This document shows positions 1 through 12,800 of a stretch of 64,000 nucleotides of DNA, one piece after another; position 1 is the first letter of the stretch; each line of letters opens with the position of its first letter. The notes below the pieces were generated by a model that had not been told where the DNA came from, ran no database searches, and was given only the letters and a program-made list of their open reading frames with translations. This stretch comes from Blastomussa wellsi. Its lineage: Eukaryota; Cnidaria; Anthozoa; Scleractinia; Plerogyridae. The translations under genes were made by a program, and so were the position numbers. The stretch spans positions 42,690,113 to 42,754,112 of the forward strand of contig OX393561.1 in the NCBI GenBank assembly GCA_947652115.1. The letters are read 5' to 3'.

Positions 1-1982
1 AGCCAAGGGTGCGTTCCTTTGGGGTGATCCGGATCATGATCAGTGATCGGCGAATCCTTGCTCAGAGTGGATTCGCCGGCGCCTTTGATGCACCAAAGTC
101 CGCGTTTCACCGACTTCCGGCCGTTCTGCGCAGACTCAGCGTCTTCTCGCTCAATCTGATTGGTTGAGAATCAAAACAACGCACTTCACGGATGTTCCAA
201 AGATTGGCCACATTGTCTTAGGGCCTATTTACAAGGAGGTAGGGTAAACCTAGTGCCAGGGTTACCCTAGCAAGAGGGTTGAAGATAGCCCGGGTTTACA
301 AGCAAAAATTTACAGGTAGGGTAACCCTACTGCCCGGGACAGCTTCATGTGCTTGGTAACCGCATGGGTACCAAGCATTAAAATTGCCGACAAGAGAAGA
401 GTTTTGCTATGTACCTCCATTCTCCTGTCTCTGTTGCCTCCTATTGCTGTTTTCCAGTGTCAAGGAATGCTGTTGTGTCACCTTCTAATTTCTAAGTTGA
501 AATCGGCGAAATTTAGCCTCGTGGTCCACCATGATGGTCGTTTCTTATCAATATTCAAAGGGTCTGGAAACCAGTAAAAAGTAGGTGAGTTGTCCCTAGC
601 AGAGCATTTACAAGGCAGCTAGGGTAATCCTAGCTGCCTTGTAAACGTGTCGTTGAAAAAAAGAAGAATTTTGCGAGTCCCTGGGTAACGCTCTTGCAAG
701 GGTGACCCTAACACTAGATCCTCGAGTTCTTGTTGCTGACCAAAAGGATATCGGCCTCTCGGTACAAGAATGGTTGGCCAGAGTCCGCAAATGAAAAGTG
801 GGTTTTGGGAACGACATTGGCTTTATGAATCCTTCGTATTCTCTTTCTATTCTTGGTTTTCATGTGACGTCATAAAATTCCGAAATCAAAATTCACTAAG
901 CCTCCTAAAAATGTGAAAGGCTAACTAAAAATATATCTTTCCGCAAACTTTCAGCTCCATAGTACCCTTCGTTTTGAAAACAGAGCATCTTGAATATTTG
1001 AGTTCTCGGCCGTATGTGATATCAAGCCGAGAAACGTGACAAAACTGTTTTGTTTAGAAAAAGCCTATCCTTTCGATTTTCAGATCTTTGAACATTTCAG
1101 ATATAATAAGTGGTGTTTATGTGTAAGTATAATAGCTCATGAGCCAAAAGTAGTCGCTATTATAGCACAATTGAATTCCAGATGGTTTCGCGTGCATAAC
1201 GGCGGCCATATTTATGCCCCTCGGAAGGACACAAATATGGCGTCTCCATACTAAGCTTTGTAAATTTGCGTGGAACATTTCGGCAAATAACTCGAGAATG
1301 GGACACAACACGGGCCTGAAACTTGGGGAAATTATTTATTTAGTCATCATCTACACTCGCTGAAATTCTAAGCTTCTGTAGTTGAATTGTTACGAAGTTA
1401 GATTTTGATAGCGTGACAGTGAAAACCACCAATTATTGTTCCCATTCGGCGGCCAGTGTATTTTGACGTCTTCTGTGATCGATTACTGAGCAGACGCACG
1501 GGCAGCATGGAATCTATTTGTTTTATATAATAAAGAAACAAAATTTAAATGTCATCAGTGCGTGTGTCCTTTGATAGATCATATAGGTAGGAACCAATCA
1601 AAATGCGAGCATAATTGGGCTTATTTATACACTCGCACATTTATCTTCTTGATTTCCTGTAAACTTGTCTACCTACTCTCTTTAGTTACGACATGACCCA
1701 CCTAGATTAGCATCTGCTACCTGTGGGCATGTCCAATTTGTACCAATTAGAAAAAAAAACATAAATAAATAAAGAACTGAACTGAACTTAATTAACACAT
1801 AAGGAAGCCTATGCCATGTATTATACAGTCATAAAACGCGACGGGCATCTGAGAACACGAGGGAGATGTAGAAAACACGAGCCACAGAACGTGAGTAGTA
1901 GCGTGTGAGAGCAGACGATTTTTTTCGACTCTCCATTTCTGTGGAATAACCTTAATTTGAGGTTTTGTTTATTTTTTCCCAG
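1..1982. other. Upstream non-coding stretch (5' flank or intron of the transporter gene)
   Basis: I see no supportable exon here; the open frames are short and do not resemble the missing N-terminal part of the SLC22-type transporter that follows. The stretch holds an inverted-repeat element near 220-712 and otherwise AT-rich sequence. Because the first visible transporter exon begins in the middle of the protein, this stretch is probably intronic. Confidence 0.5.
220..712. repeat. Foldback repeat rich in TAGGGT/ACCCTA motifs
   Basis: Several copies of a TAGGGTAA-CCCTA motif occur in both orientations, with a perfect small palindrome at about 609-647 (ttacaaggcagctagggtaa and its complement). 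The same motif set and the opening gggcctNtttacanga recur in the element at 7048-7492, so these look like two members of one non-autonomous family. Boundaries are approximate. Confidence 0.45.
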
Positions 1983-2199
1983 ACTGATCCTGATAAAATA
2001 GTCATCCTCGGCGTTGCTCATTACTTCAGTTTGGTATTGGGGACTCTGGTGCTTGGCCTCTTGGCAGACACCTATGGCAGAGTAAAACCACTTTTCGCTT
2101 CACTTTTTGTCGTTTGCATCGCAGCCCTGGTGAGCGCGGTTGCGTTCAAAACTCTGACGATTTTTATCGTTCTACGATGCCTTGTTCAACTTGCTGCAG
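1983..2199 (+). CDS. Transporter exon: TM2-TM4 region with GRVK loop
   Basis: The acceptor tttttcccag precedes ACTGAT and the donor is GCAG/GTATTG. The 217 nt encode TM2, the signature loop LADTYGRVKP and the following helices, ending in phase 1 with the first base of a GCT codon completed by the next exon. Confidence 0.85.
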
Positions 2200-5100
2200 G
2201 TATTGGGTACAATATTTTTCATTTATAAGAACTTTCTGATAAGAACTTTAAGGCTTAGCTATAGGTTGACCACATTTTAAGAACATACATCAGCGTGGCC
2301 AAGTGGTTAGACCATTGGACTTAAAATTCGAAAGCCGCGGTTATTTGTTTGTTTGTTTACATTTTTCCTGAAAAGACCCATCGGGAAGTAGTCAATAAGG
2401 TAATTTTTAGAAATTATTTTAAGGTTGAGAATCAGATGAGGTCATTATTTTTGTCAATTTACTTTTTGTTTAAGGGACTGTTTCACGGTTCGGCGCATGT
2501 GCAAGCCCACCAAACTCTATTTTTAATGAAACAATTTGTTTCGAGTTGTGAACTCGTGCCTGTAACAAAAATAAGTGACATATATAAGTCCTTCGGGCCA
2601 ACAATCAATTTCGCATTTTCTGTGAAAATCCGTTGACATTTTCCGAGAAATGTTTGCATCATTATTTCAGGATATACACATGATACACATGATAACCTGT
2701 ACAAAAACAAACATCATTCCATTAACTTTTATGAATCTGAGCTTTTTTCCATTTGCATGCTTGCTGATTAAGTGAACAGAGTCTGAAAAAACAAAACAAA
2801 TTCAAATTAGATGTAATACCTCTATGGCGTGGCGACGAAGTTTTCAAAGGCAATTTTCCCGCAGAAGTTATTTTGCACGCTTGTGATTGGTTCTTTAACA
2901 ATGGGCTGACGCTTGCACTTGAGCAAAACCGTGAACCAGTCCTTTTCAGTGACCAGAGTTGTTTACCATTTACCAAAAAAAATCCTGAAATTCCGGATGG
3001 AATGTAAATGGAAGACTAGGAGCGCTTACCATTTGCACGAAAAATCCGGTTATTCCGGGATGAATTCAAATGGAACGGCTAATTCCGGTGGAATTTTTTC
3101 GGGTAAAAGATAATACCTTTCGAGGTATCACCTTTTCCCCGGGTTGACCGGAATTGCCGGAAATTTCTGTACCATTTGTCCATAAACCTTGTGCAGGCTC
3201 CTTACGCAACATTTCCGAGAAGAAATGTGAGATGGCGGGAACGTTCGTCAGATGAATCTTCACAGATCGTTTATTCCTGTGGCAGCTGTTTCTTTCCATC
3301 GCCACTGTTACTGGAATTCTTCCAACACGGCTGTAGCACTCCCAATTTCAGATTGAAGTAAATTCATCTAAGGAATGCGTTGCCTGTTCCCTCGAAAGTC
3401 CATGGAATCGGTTGAAATCTCCCGTCTTTATAAATGTGGATGCTGCAAAAAAAGAATTAGTCGCCTTCTTCCTCTCAAAAGAAATCGTTTTCAAATTTTA
3501 AGTCGTCGTCCGCTAAATCGTCTGACACCGTCTTTGACATTACAAGTTCGGTCGACATGTTTGTTGTTATCCGACGGTACTTCGGACCAAATGGTGCGGC
3601 TCAATCCGATCCATTTCCTTTGTGAGGAATAGCGCAGTTCCATTTGTCAAAAAAAATCCATGGAAAATTCCGTTCAAATGGTCAGTGCTCTAGTTTTGCC
3701 TCCCCGAACGAAGCTTTTCTCGGGAAAACGGGATTTCTTGAAAGGTAGTCCAAAATTCCCAAACGGAATTTCCAAACGGAAAATGTGCTTACCATATGCC
3801 ATTCGCCACAAGATCCAGGCCCTACGCCAATATGTCAAACTCGCCCTTGGCTTTCTCGGTAAGTTGGGTCTGTTTTGTAAATGGAACACGCCAATCCCAA
3901 ACGGAAATTTCCATTGGGGACTTCTGCTTTCCATTTGCACAAACCGTCGACCAACCGGTTTCCCCACGTAAATGGTAAACAACCCAGTACAATCTCGTCC
4001 CCAGAGCCCGCGTTCCCCTAGATCAGCGGTCGGGAAACGCGGAGAGTTTCGTGACCAGTAAATCTTCAAAACTGTAGTCTGCCAGGGTACATTCGTTGTA
4101 AGTTACGCCGACGATCGTCAGCGTGGGTTTTGAAAGTTTGCAGCGTACTGGCGTACGATCGCGGATTTTGGCGTACAGTGGCGAGTAACGAAGGCAACAT
4201 TTGCCGAAACCCTTAGGTATAACCGCATGGACAAACTCTACATTTTTGTGTTCTCAAAGTCATTCCCGGAGTCTGTATTATCTGGAATTATGATTTGTCG
4301 TTGGCGGCCTGGCGCATTTCCCGGCGCTTGGCGTGGAATTTTAAAACCTTTGACGTATCTTCAGCGTGGGATTTATGTGGAATGCACCCTGGGTAGTCTG
4401 TGGTCAATTAGTTGGTTTCACGTTAATTGAGTACCTTTGTTTTAGCTGGTGCGCATAATATTATATTAATACTGGCTGCTGAGTACGTTAGTCCCAATGT
4501 CCGAGTGGTTGTGATATCAGTCCTGTGGATGACCATGACGATCGCTGAATTGTCTCTTGTTGGAATCGCTTACGTGATTAAGAAGCGGCAAATACTTCTG
4601 TTGACCACGACGCTTCCTTTGTTACTCACTATTCTGTTATGCAGGTGCGTTATTCACGTCAATTCTGGTCTCCTTCGCAGCCGTTACTGGGGTCGTCACG
4701 CAATGCTCCAATGCAGAGGAGCATTGCGTGACGACCCTAATAACGACTGCGAAGGAGACTACGTCAGTTCTTACTTAGTAGCTACGTCATGATCGATGTG
4801 TGCCTAAATTTATAACCCGTTTCAATCTTCTCCATCTTTAACCATCCTTGTTCCATTTTGGTTTAGTATCACCTGTTTGGGGCTTTTCTTCCTTAGTAAA
4901 CAATTATTTTAAGGATTCCTACAATTTGAAAGTAATTTGGTTTGTCGCCAAAAATGACACAACATAACAGTCAAAACAGCTCAAAACAGCTCAAACGTCC
5001 TCGATTCAGAACCCAGTCATACAGCACGAAGTTGAACAAGAAATAAATTAATTATCTATTATTAATTATTAATAAATTAATTAAATTAAATAATCAATTA

Positions 5101-6757
5101 GTTTGTTTTTTTTGTCGGACTAGCAACTTTATAGATACACCAGTCGAGGAGCGTTTTTTTTTTTAACTTCATTTTTAAGAACAATATTGTATAGAATTTT
5201 TTATAACTCTCTTTATTCTATATTTACGAATGGCAATGAATTTAGAGAGAGAAAGGACTTTTATTTATTATTACATGTTTTTAGTGCAGAGTGCACGATT
5301 GGCATGATGTGTTGTGGGCTGTCCTCTTCTAACCGATAAGGCACTAAGACGCTAATGTGTAAACTTTAATGTTTGTTTAATTAATTAATATCGATTAGTT
5401 AATTAGTCTTGCGGAGGGGTGGAGGGTTGGTAGGAACCTGTGTGCACTGCGCCATGTAAAACGCGCACATCTGTGGTACTGCTTCTTGAATATCTCAAGG
5501 TATATATATGTTTCAGAAAAGTGGTACTACCCTTGCTCCCAATGCATGCGCATGCGCATGCGCAGAAGATTAGTTTGCGTTGATATACGAAACACTACAA
5601 GATGGAAGATAAAGTACATAAATACGGGATCGCACAAGAATGTCTTGTGCTCTTCCTTGCTGTAGAACAGAACGAGTAAGGCGCATTTGTTTTAATACAC
5701 GCACTCTGATTTTAGTTGGGGAGGGGGGTATTTTAAATTATTTCAGGTATCGACACTTTCCCCATTTAGTCCAAAGTTCAGTATTGCGACTGCGTATCTT
5801 TTGTGTCGAATAACCCAAGCTTGTGTAAAGAGAGTTTTTCTACAGTTCTGAAACTGCAGTTGCAATGTACTTGTCATGGTTCAAATAAAGAGAAGAAACG
5901 TATTAGTAATCTCCAGCGGCTTGCCTTGACCTCCATTGGACACGAAGAAGAGCCCAAAACGTTCAAAGTTTAAACTTCAAGCTTTCCGCCGACTTTGGGG
6001 CTTTACGGTAAACTTTTTAAATTCGAAGGTATTGTTGCACACTGCCTGGCGCCTCCAGAACTTAAGCCTCTACTAGGGTTTAATCTTTGGCAATAATGGG
6101 TAGTCCACTGAAAAAGGAGAGTGAAAACATTGATGTTTGGACAATACTTTTTCGAGTTTTCACCAGTGTGGTAAACTCTCGCTCAAGCAAAGCTGTTTAC
6201 CTTCAATACTTTTGCTTGAAACGTTTCCTAGATAACTTGATATAATTGTATGTAAATATAATTTTAATTTTAAGTGTCTTTACAGAAGAACAGAAGAACG
6301 TACTAGTCCGTGACTATTCGATAATTAAATTAGTTCTTGATGAAAAATTGCTTTTTGAATGAAACAAATCTTTTCTCTTTCAACTTTTTCATCATGTACA
6401 TATTTATCGTTCTACAGCTATCTGTATCATGTTAATCGACGTTTCTGTCTGCTCTGCTCATATTTGGCAAGGAAATAGTTGATAATTATAAGCAATACAG
6501 GCTTGGAGGGGGCGGGGAGGGGGAAGGCAGACTTGCATGAGTACTGTCACCTATGTAGATGACCATCCTAAAGGCCGTGGTAAATGAAGAAACGTTTCCC
6601 GGGCAAAATTGTTTCCCTGTTTGCCCAAGAACACAAAAAATGTTTCCCAGTTTGCTCTAAAGGAGCAACAATGTGTCCTCGTTTGCCACCATGCTCAGTT
6701 GTAGATAACACTCTTCACTATCTGAGATTGTCTCACTAGTTTATTGTTATTATTATA

Positions 6758-6847
<90 letters not shown>

Positions 6848-9800
6848 TACTGAAAGATGCAAGTTGCTAGTTTAATTTCCATGTTTTCAGACGTTTATTT
6901 TAGGATTATAAATTGAAATAATTGAATAAAGTGTGTTTTTTATATAAAAAAAAATAAATAATCAATTAATTGATTCATACATTTACTTGAACAGTCAGTG
7001 GCCAAGTGGCTACTAAAGAAAGTAATTAACTTGGAGGGTTGTGGCTAGGGGCCTGTTTACATGAAGATAGGGTGACCCTCTCAGGAGGGTCACCCTTCTA
7101 TAAGGGGCAAAAGATACACCCCCTTTACATGCAAAGTCTTGTCCCTAGGGCTGTCGCGATTATTGAATTTGGCGCCGAGGGAGACAACTGAATCTGACAG
7201 TAATCCGATCCCACAAAAGTTGACCCTTCTAGGAGGGTGACCCTACTTCAAGTGTTTACATGGCAAAAAGTTGGCCCTCCCCCTGAGTACCCCGTCAAGT
7301 ACTAGAGGCCGAGTCTGCTAGTTTTTCGCCGCTTGGGGCGAACCGTGTTAAACGTTTTCGAAAGCAGATGGGGTGACCCTACCCCTAGGGTGACCCTACC
7401 TCTCATGTAAACCAAACCGGAAAATACAATAGGCAAGGGTTACCCTTCTAAGAGGGTGCCCCTTCTAGAACCCTATCTCTGTTTAAACAGGATTGCGTGA
7501 CGAGCTTAAAAACTTACGAAAATTGTATGTTTTTGCCTTGTCATGTAGGATTGTCCCAGAGTCTCCCCGCTGGGTCCTTCTTAATTCTTATACCAAAGAT
7601 GGAACGAACGAAGTTCAAGGTTTGCTGGAGCGAACAGCGGGTGAAAACCTGAAGCATTCTTCAAAATTCCAAGAGTTTTTAAGGTTGTGGGGAAAATATT
7701 ATTCTCCATCGGAAGTAGGGCTAAGTGGGCGATGTTTTACCTTTCTTCGACGCAAGGAAGCGCGAAAAATAATCCTTGTTCTTGGTACTGCATGGTGAGT
7801 GTTGAAGTAGATTATCAACGGTTTAGTATTATTTTAGGGGCGGTTACTATAATCGGGCTTTCTGATCGAGAAACTCGGCTTCTGAAGCTATAATTAAAAA
7901 TCAACCCACGAGAAGTGATTATAGCATTTCAAGGCTCGGTTGTAAGTAGCCTGCGGCCGTCATTGGAGCGACAAAGCCGTTGGGAGTCGAGTTGAAATCC
8001 TGCCTGCTCTAATGAATGGGTTTTTTTAATTATGCGTTCACCCAGTGAACGCGAATTTCGGATTGGACGATAGAGGTGAAATGCCAATCAAATGTTAATT
8101 GATACCTCATCTTTCCCATGCCGCCGGACACAGGAACATATCCTTGACCACGAACAACAAATCTGCGTTAACATTTAATGGACGGGCCCGTTGTCACAAA
8201 TATTTAATGCAAGTTATGATCAACTTCACGGAAACTTTCAGCTCTGGTCCTTCCAGAACTAACATTTTTGGAGCTAACATATCGTGCAAATAGTAATAGT
8301 GGCTAGCAATTTTTCTTTTTTGTGTGCGAAAAAAAAAATTGACGACAGCTAAAAATTTGAGTGTCGCTAAAATGGCATACGACTGTTTACGAAACGGAAA
8401 CGTGCGACGACGTCCGCACGCCGACGATGATAGGATGACTAATGAAAATGATGATGACGACAACGACGACGAGTAAACAATCGTTATCATCATCATTTGT
8501 TTTGCCTAATGAATAGATCTGCAGGTACATTATTAAACTGTCTCAGTATGTTCTTACCTTAACAGGATTGCTGTAGGCTTGTTGAGCCAAGGGATTGACT
8601 CGAGCTCCATTCAGCTTCGCAAAAATTTCTACGTAAATTGCGCAGTGCGCGAGATCGTCAATCTGTTGGGATTTGCTGTTTTCCCGCTTCTGGCCATATG
8701 GTAGGTATATGTCAGATGTGTGACTTGCGTGACCTGTTCCGATCCATATTTCACAGCGCTCAGTATTGTACCCTCTCAGCACAATTTTTTACGGACCATA
8801 CCAAACAATGTGTAGCTAAGTGCATTGCACAATAAACTGGTAATGGTGTATATGGTTTGAAATGTTTTACGATTTATTTGCGATCAGGCATAATTGTTTT
8901 ATTCTGGTATATTTGACTGGCGGTGCACCATAGTTTCAGATTAGTTTCAGTCTCATTTATATTAGTGTAAAATACAAGGTCTTCTTGTTTTTCTGTTTAT
9001 TGTGGCCATATCGATTTCCCTAAATATATGTCAAACTGCCATCTCAGACCAGTATCTGATGTAAATTTCATATCGTTCCAAGTTTGGGAAACCTGCTAAG
9101 CGGCCAATTGAAAATGTTTGGTATGGTGCTTAAAAACTGTATTGAGACTCGCTCCTTAACTCCCCAGTTACATGGAAAGAGTATGATCCAAGCTCGACAT
9201 CTTCCGGGGGGGGGGTACTCCCCTATATTAGGTACTGTATATAGGTATGTGCCGCCCCAAAGGGTATGGTTTTGAGCCGTTTTGGTCTGAAAACGGGTAT
9301 AGATTTTGGCTTTTATGGTCTGAAATTGGGTATGGTTTTTGTGGGAACATTTACGAATTCGGAAAGCTTATAAACATATTTTTCTTCTCAGTAACTGGGA
9401 CGAGTAACTGGATAAAATATATCACTCCTGCTAAATTTTACGTAGGGGGTGTAAAACGGGTGCATATTTTCAAAGTCAGGTCTGAAAACGGGTATGGATG
9501 TTTGAGACCAGGTCTGAAAATGGGTGTGGAAAAATGGCATGCACTGGTCTAAAACAGGGTCTGGATTACAAGGAGCCCCCCCCTCCGGGGACATATTTCA
9601 CCTTTCAGTTGACATGCGAAAGGTTGCATTTCGCCATAGCGCGAAATAGGAGCTGAGTGGCCGGAAACCCGGAAAACCAGAAACCAAGGCCCGGAATCCT
9701 AATAACACCCGGAATGACTGCACTTAGGTTAGATCAGGTGGAAATTAAGCGTGCCACAAGATGAACTATGAAGGGAATTAACATTTTTACACAATCGAGT

Positions 9801-12800
9801 AAACTGACTTCTATTTGCATGCGCGGCCAGTACACGTTTTAAACTCCGTCATAATGAATACAATTCATTTCAAACTTGGAGTATATGCTCGCTTACTATC
9901 TCTACGCCAATTCATTAAACAGTACGTGGCCTCCCAAAATTTCAATCCAACACTTTTCGTTTCGGTTTTTCTCTGGAAAGACCAAATCATCTTTAAAGGT
10001 ATGTACTGCTTTCCTTGATGTATGGACCAAAGTCGGCCCCACTTTAAATGCAAGACGTTCGTTCAGCGTCCTTGGCCAACATTCTGTATTCGAGCTGATT
10101 TAATTCCACATTATATTGCTTAAACGTGCGAAACGCGATGCTAGATGCTCAAGCATAACATTACAGATGCTAAATTACAGCACTTTATAAACTAAAATCG
10201 AAATTTCACTCGCTCGTGTAAAATGGCGTAATTGTCAAGTTCCCTTCACAGTTTATCTTGTAGCACGCTTAATTTTCACCTGAACCCAAGTGTAGTCATT
10301 CCTGGTTTTAGGACTCCGGATCTTGGTTTCCGGATTTCCGGGTTTCCGGCCTTCCGGCATTCCAGCATTCCTGCTTTTAGGACAACTCCTGAGTACTGCT
10401 ACGATTTGACGGGTGCAGATTACGGGGCGCGTTTTGTATGAGTTTCTATGTCTTTATCGATTGTTTTGTTTTACTCTTTCCTAGAAATGGTTGCACTGTC
10501 TTTATTAGACTTGCTCCAAGTCCCTTGTTTGATTCGCACGGGTAAGCGCGCTGGAGTACGAATGGTAATGGGGGGGGGGGGGGGGGGGGACACGCGCGGG
10601 CTGAAAAATCTGTTCGCGTGGTCCCCGCTTGTCTTTCGCGAGCGATTTTCAACCGATTTTATTTAACGAGCGACTTGGGGCATGTGTATGTCTGTATATG
10701 TTATGATTGTCATCATAATATAATCTCTGCTTTAATCATTTCTATAAAATCTTTCACCTGAATTTTTTGTCCGCTTTTGTTTGCAGGGCTGGTCGTCGTG
10801 CCTGTACTAGTATTTCTATGGTGCTTGCAGGTGCTTTGTGTTTGATATTCACATTTGCCTCCACTGGATTTTTAAAAGCAGGTATTTGGGCGATTTACGT
10901 TGGTAATAATGTGTTGTTTGGATCAATAATCATTTCTGGGAAAACCGCCACCCACCGCACCTCTAGCCAATTTTTCTGGGGTGGGGTGGGTGGGGTTTTC
11001 CCAAGAACGATGACATTGATCCTGGTTTTCTCCCTAACGGATGTTATGTCTATTTCGGCTATCCTATCCCTGACGTTTCGGGCTAACGCTCGAAACGTCA
11101 GCTCACGGGCTCTTTACGGTGGCCAATTCCCATCATCAACCCAGTTGATAAAACCAAATTATATCCTCGATACCGTTGTATTCCCATAACCTCAGTCTAT
11201 AGGTCCGTTTTCACTCATCATCCCTGTAGGACCAAATGACGAAGGGCAAGCAAACCATGTCTGTATGCCTAACGAAAGAAATTAATGAACAATAATTATT
11301 GATTATTCAAGGGTAAAGGTAGGCTCGATTTCCACGGCTGGAAGTCGAGCCTAGGGTAAAGGTGGATTTCCACTGTCGCATAATTTGCCGTGCGTAGTCG
11401 GGCGTGAATTTAACTGGCCTTAAAGGTGGATTTCCACTGTCGCGTAATTTTTCGCACGAACGGGAGTGAATTTAATTGGCTTTACGTGCGTAAAATAAAA
11501 AGAGAAAATGTATGGACGCCTTGCGTCTGCGGAAAAAGTTAAACCACATTCAACTTTTTCCGCAGACGCGAAGCGTCCATACATTTCCTCTTTTTTTATT
11601 TTACGCTCGTAAAGCCAGTGAAAATCCACGACAGTGGAAATCCACCTTAACGGGCGTAAATCTAACTGGCTTTACGTGCGTAAAATGAAATAGAAGAAAT
11701 GTATGGTCGCCTCGTCTGCGGAAAGAAGTTGAATGTGGTTTAACTTTTTCCACAGACGGGAGACGTTCATACGTTTCTTCTTTTTTTATTTTACGCACGT
11801 AAAGCCTCTTAACGTACGGAAAATTACGCGACAGTGGAAGTGGATTTCCACTGTCGCGTATTTTTTTACGTGCGTTTACGTGCGTAAAAAAATTTAGAGA
11901 CAATGTATGAACGACTAGCGTAAAAAAACGTGTACGCACGTTTTCCATACATCGTCTCTAATTTTATTTACGCACGTAAAAAATTACGCGACAGTGGAAA
12001 TTTTTTAACTTTTTCCGCAGACGCGAGACGTTCTGTAGTTTTCTTTTCGTTTAGGTACTTTTGGAAAACTTGCCTAGCTACTGCCGTTGACCTTTTTGTG
12101 TTCCCAACACCTTTAACTTCCACAGTTCTTTTTAATATTATTATATTTTGTTTACAGTCGAACCAAGTGAAGCGTACCCCCCTAGAGTACATTAATCAAT
12201 TGATTATTGGAATATTGGAGTCGTTATTCGTTTCAATGTTGCATTCGGTTTGAAAAGGAGCGGATCAATGCTCAACTCAAAAGACGATTTTTGATTGGGC
12301 TAGGGGAGAGCTTTCCTTGGCTATTTACACCTTGTAGAACTTGCAGAAATTCTTATTCGTGTAAATGGTGGGAAGAAAACAGTTTTCTGGCGAAGCTCTT
12401 ACAAGTTTTTCGTGAACATTTTTACGTGGCTCACTTCCACCATGAGAAAACGTAGTCAAGGTTCCGTGCGTACCGTTGAAAATCGCCAATTGTCTTCCTA
12501 ACATTACGCGCTGTCACTTGCAAGTCACGAATTTCCCATCTGAATTTGTCTGAGAGGTTTCCCTCCTTGCCACCATTTGAAAAGGAAACAATAATCCCAT
12601 ATAAGAAGCATCTCTTGTTCGCCTAGTCTCCTTCGCAGCGTTTTTTGGGGGGAGCGTTGCGTGACATCCCAGCAAACGGCTGCGAAGGAGACTATTGTTC
12701 GCCTAGTCCAATCAAAACTCGACTTTGATTTGAGCATTGATGTGTGCCTTTTCAAACCGAATGCAATATTTGAAACGAATAACGGGTTCAATTTTCCAAA

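Noticed and set aside
2290..2345. Possible tRNA gene (gcgtggccaagtggttagacc)
   Set aside because: Only an A-box-like part; no anticodon arm or B box that closes, so at most a SINE relic.
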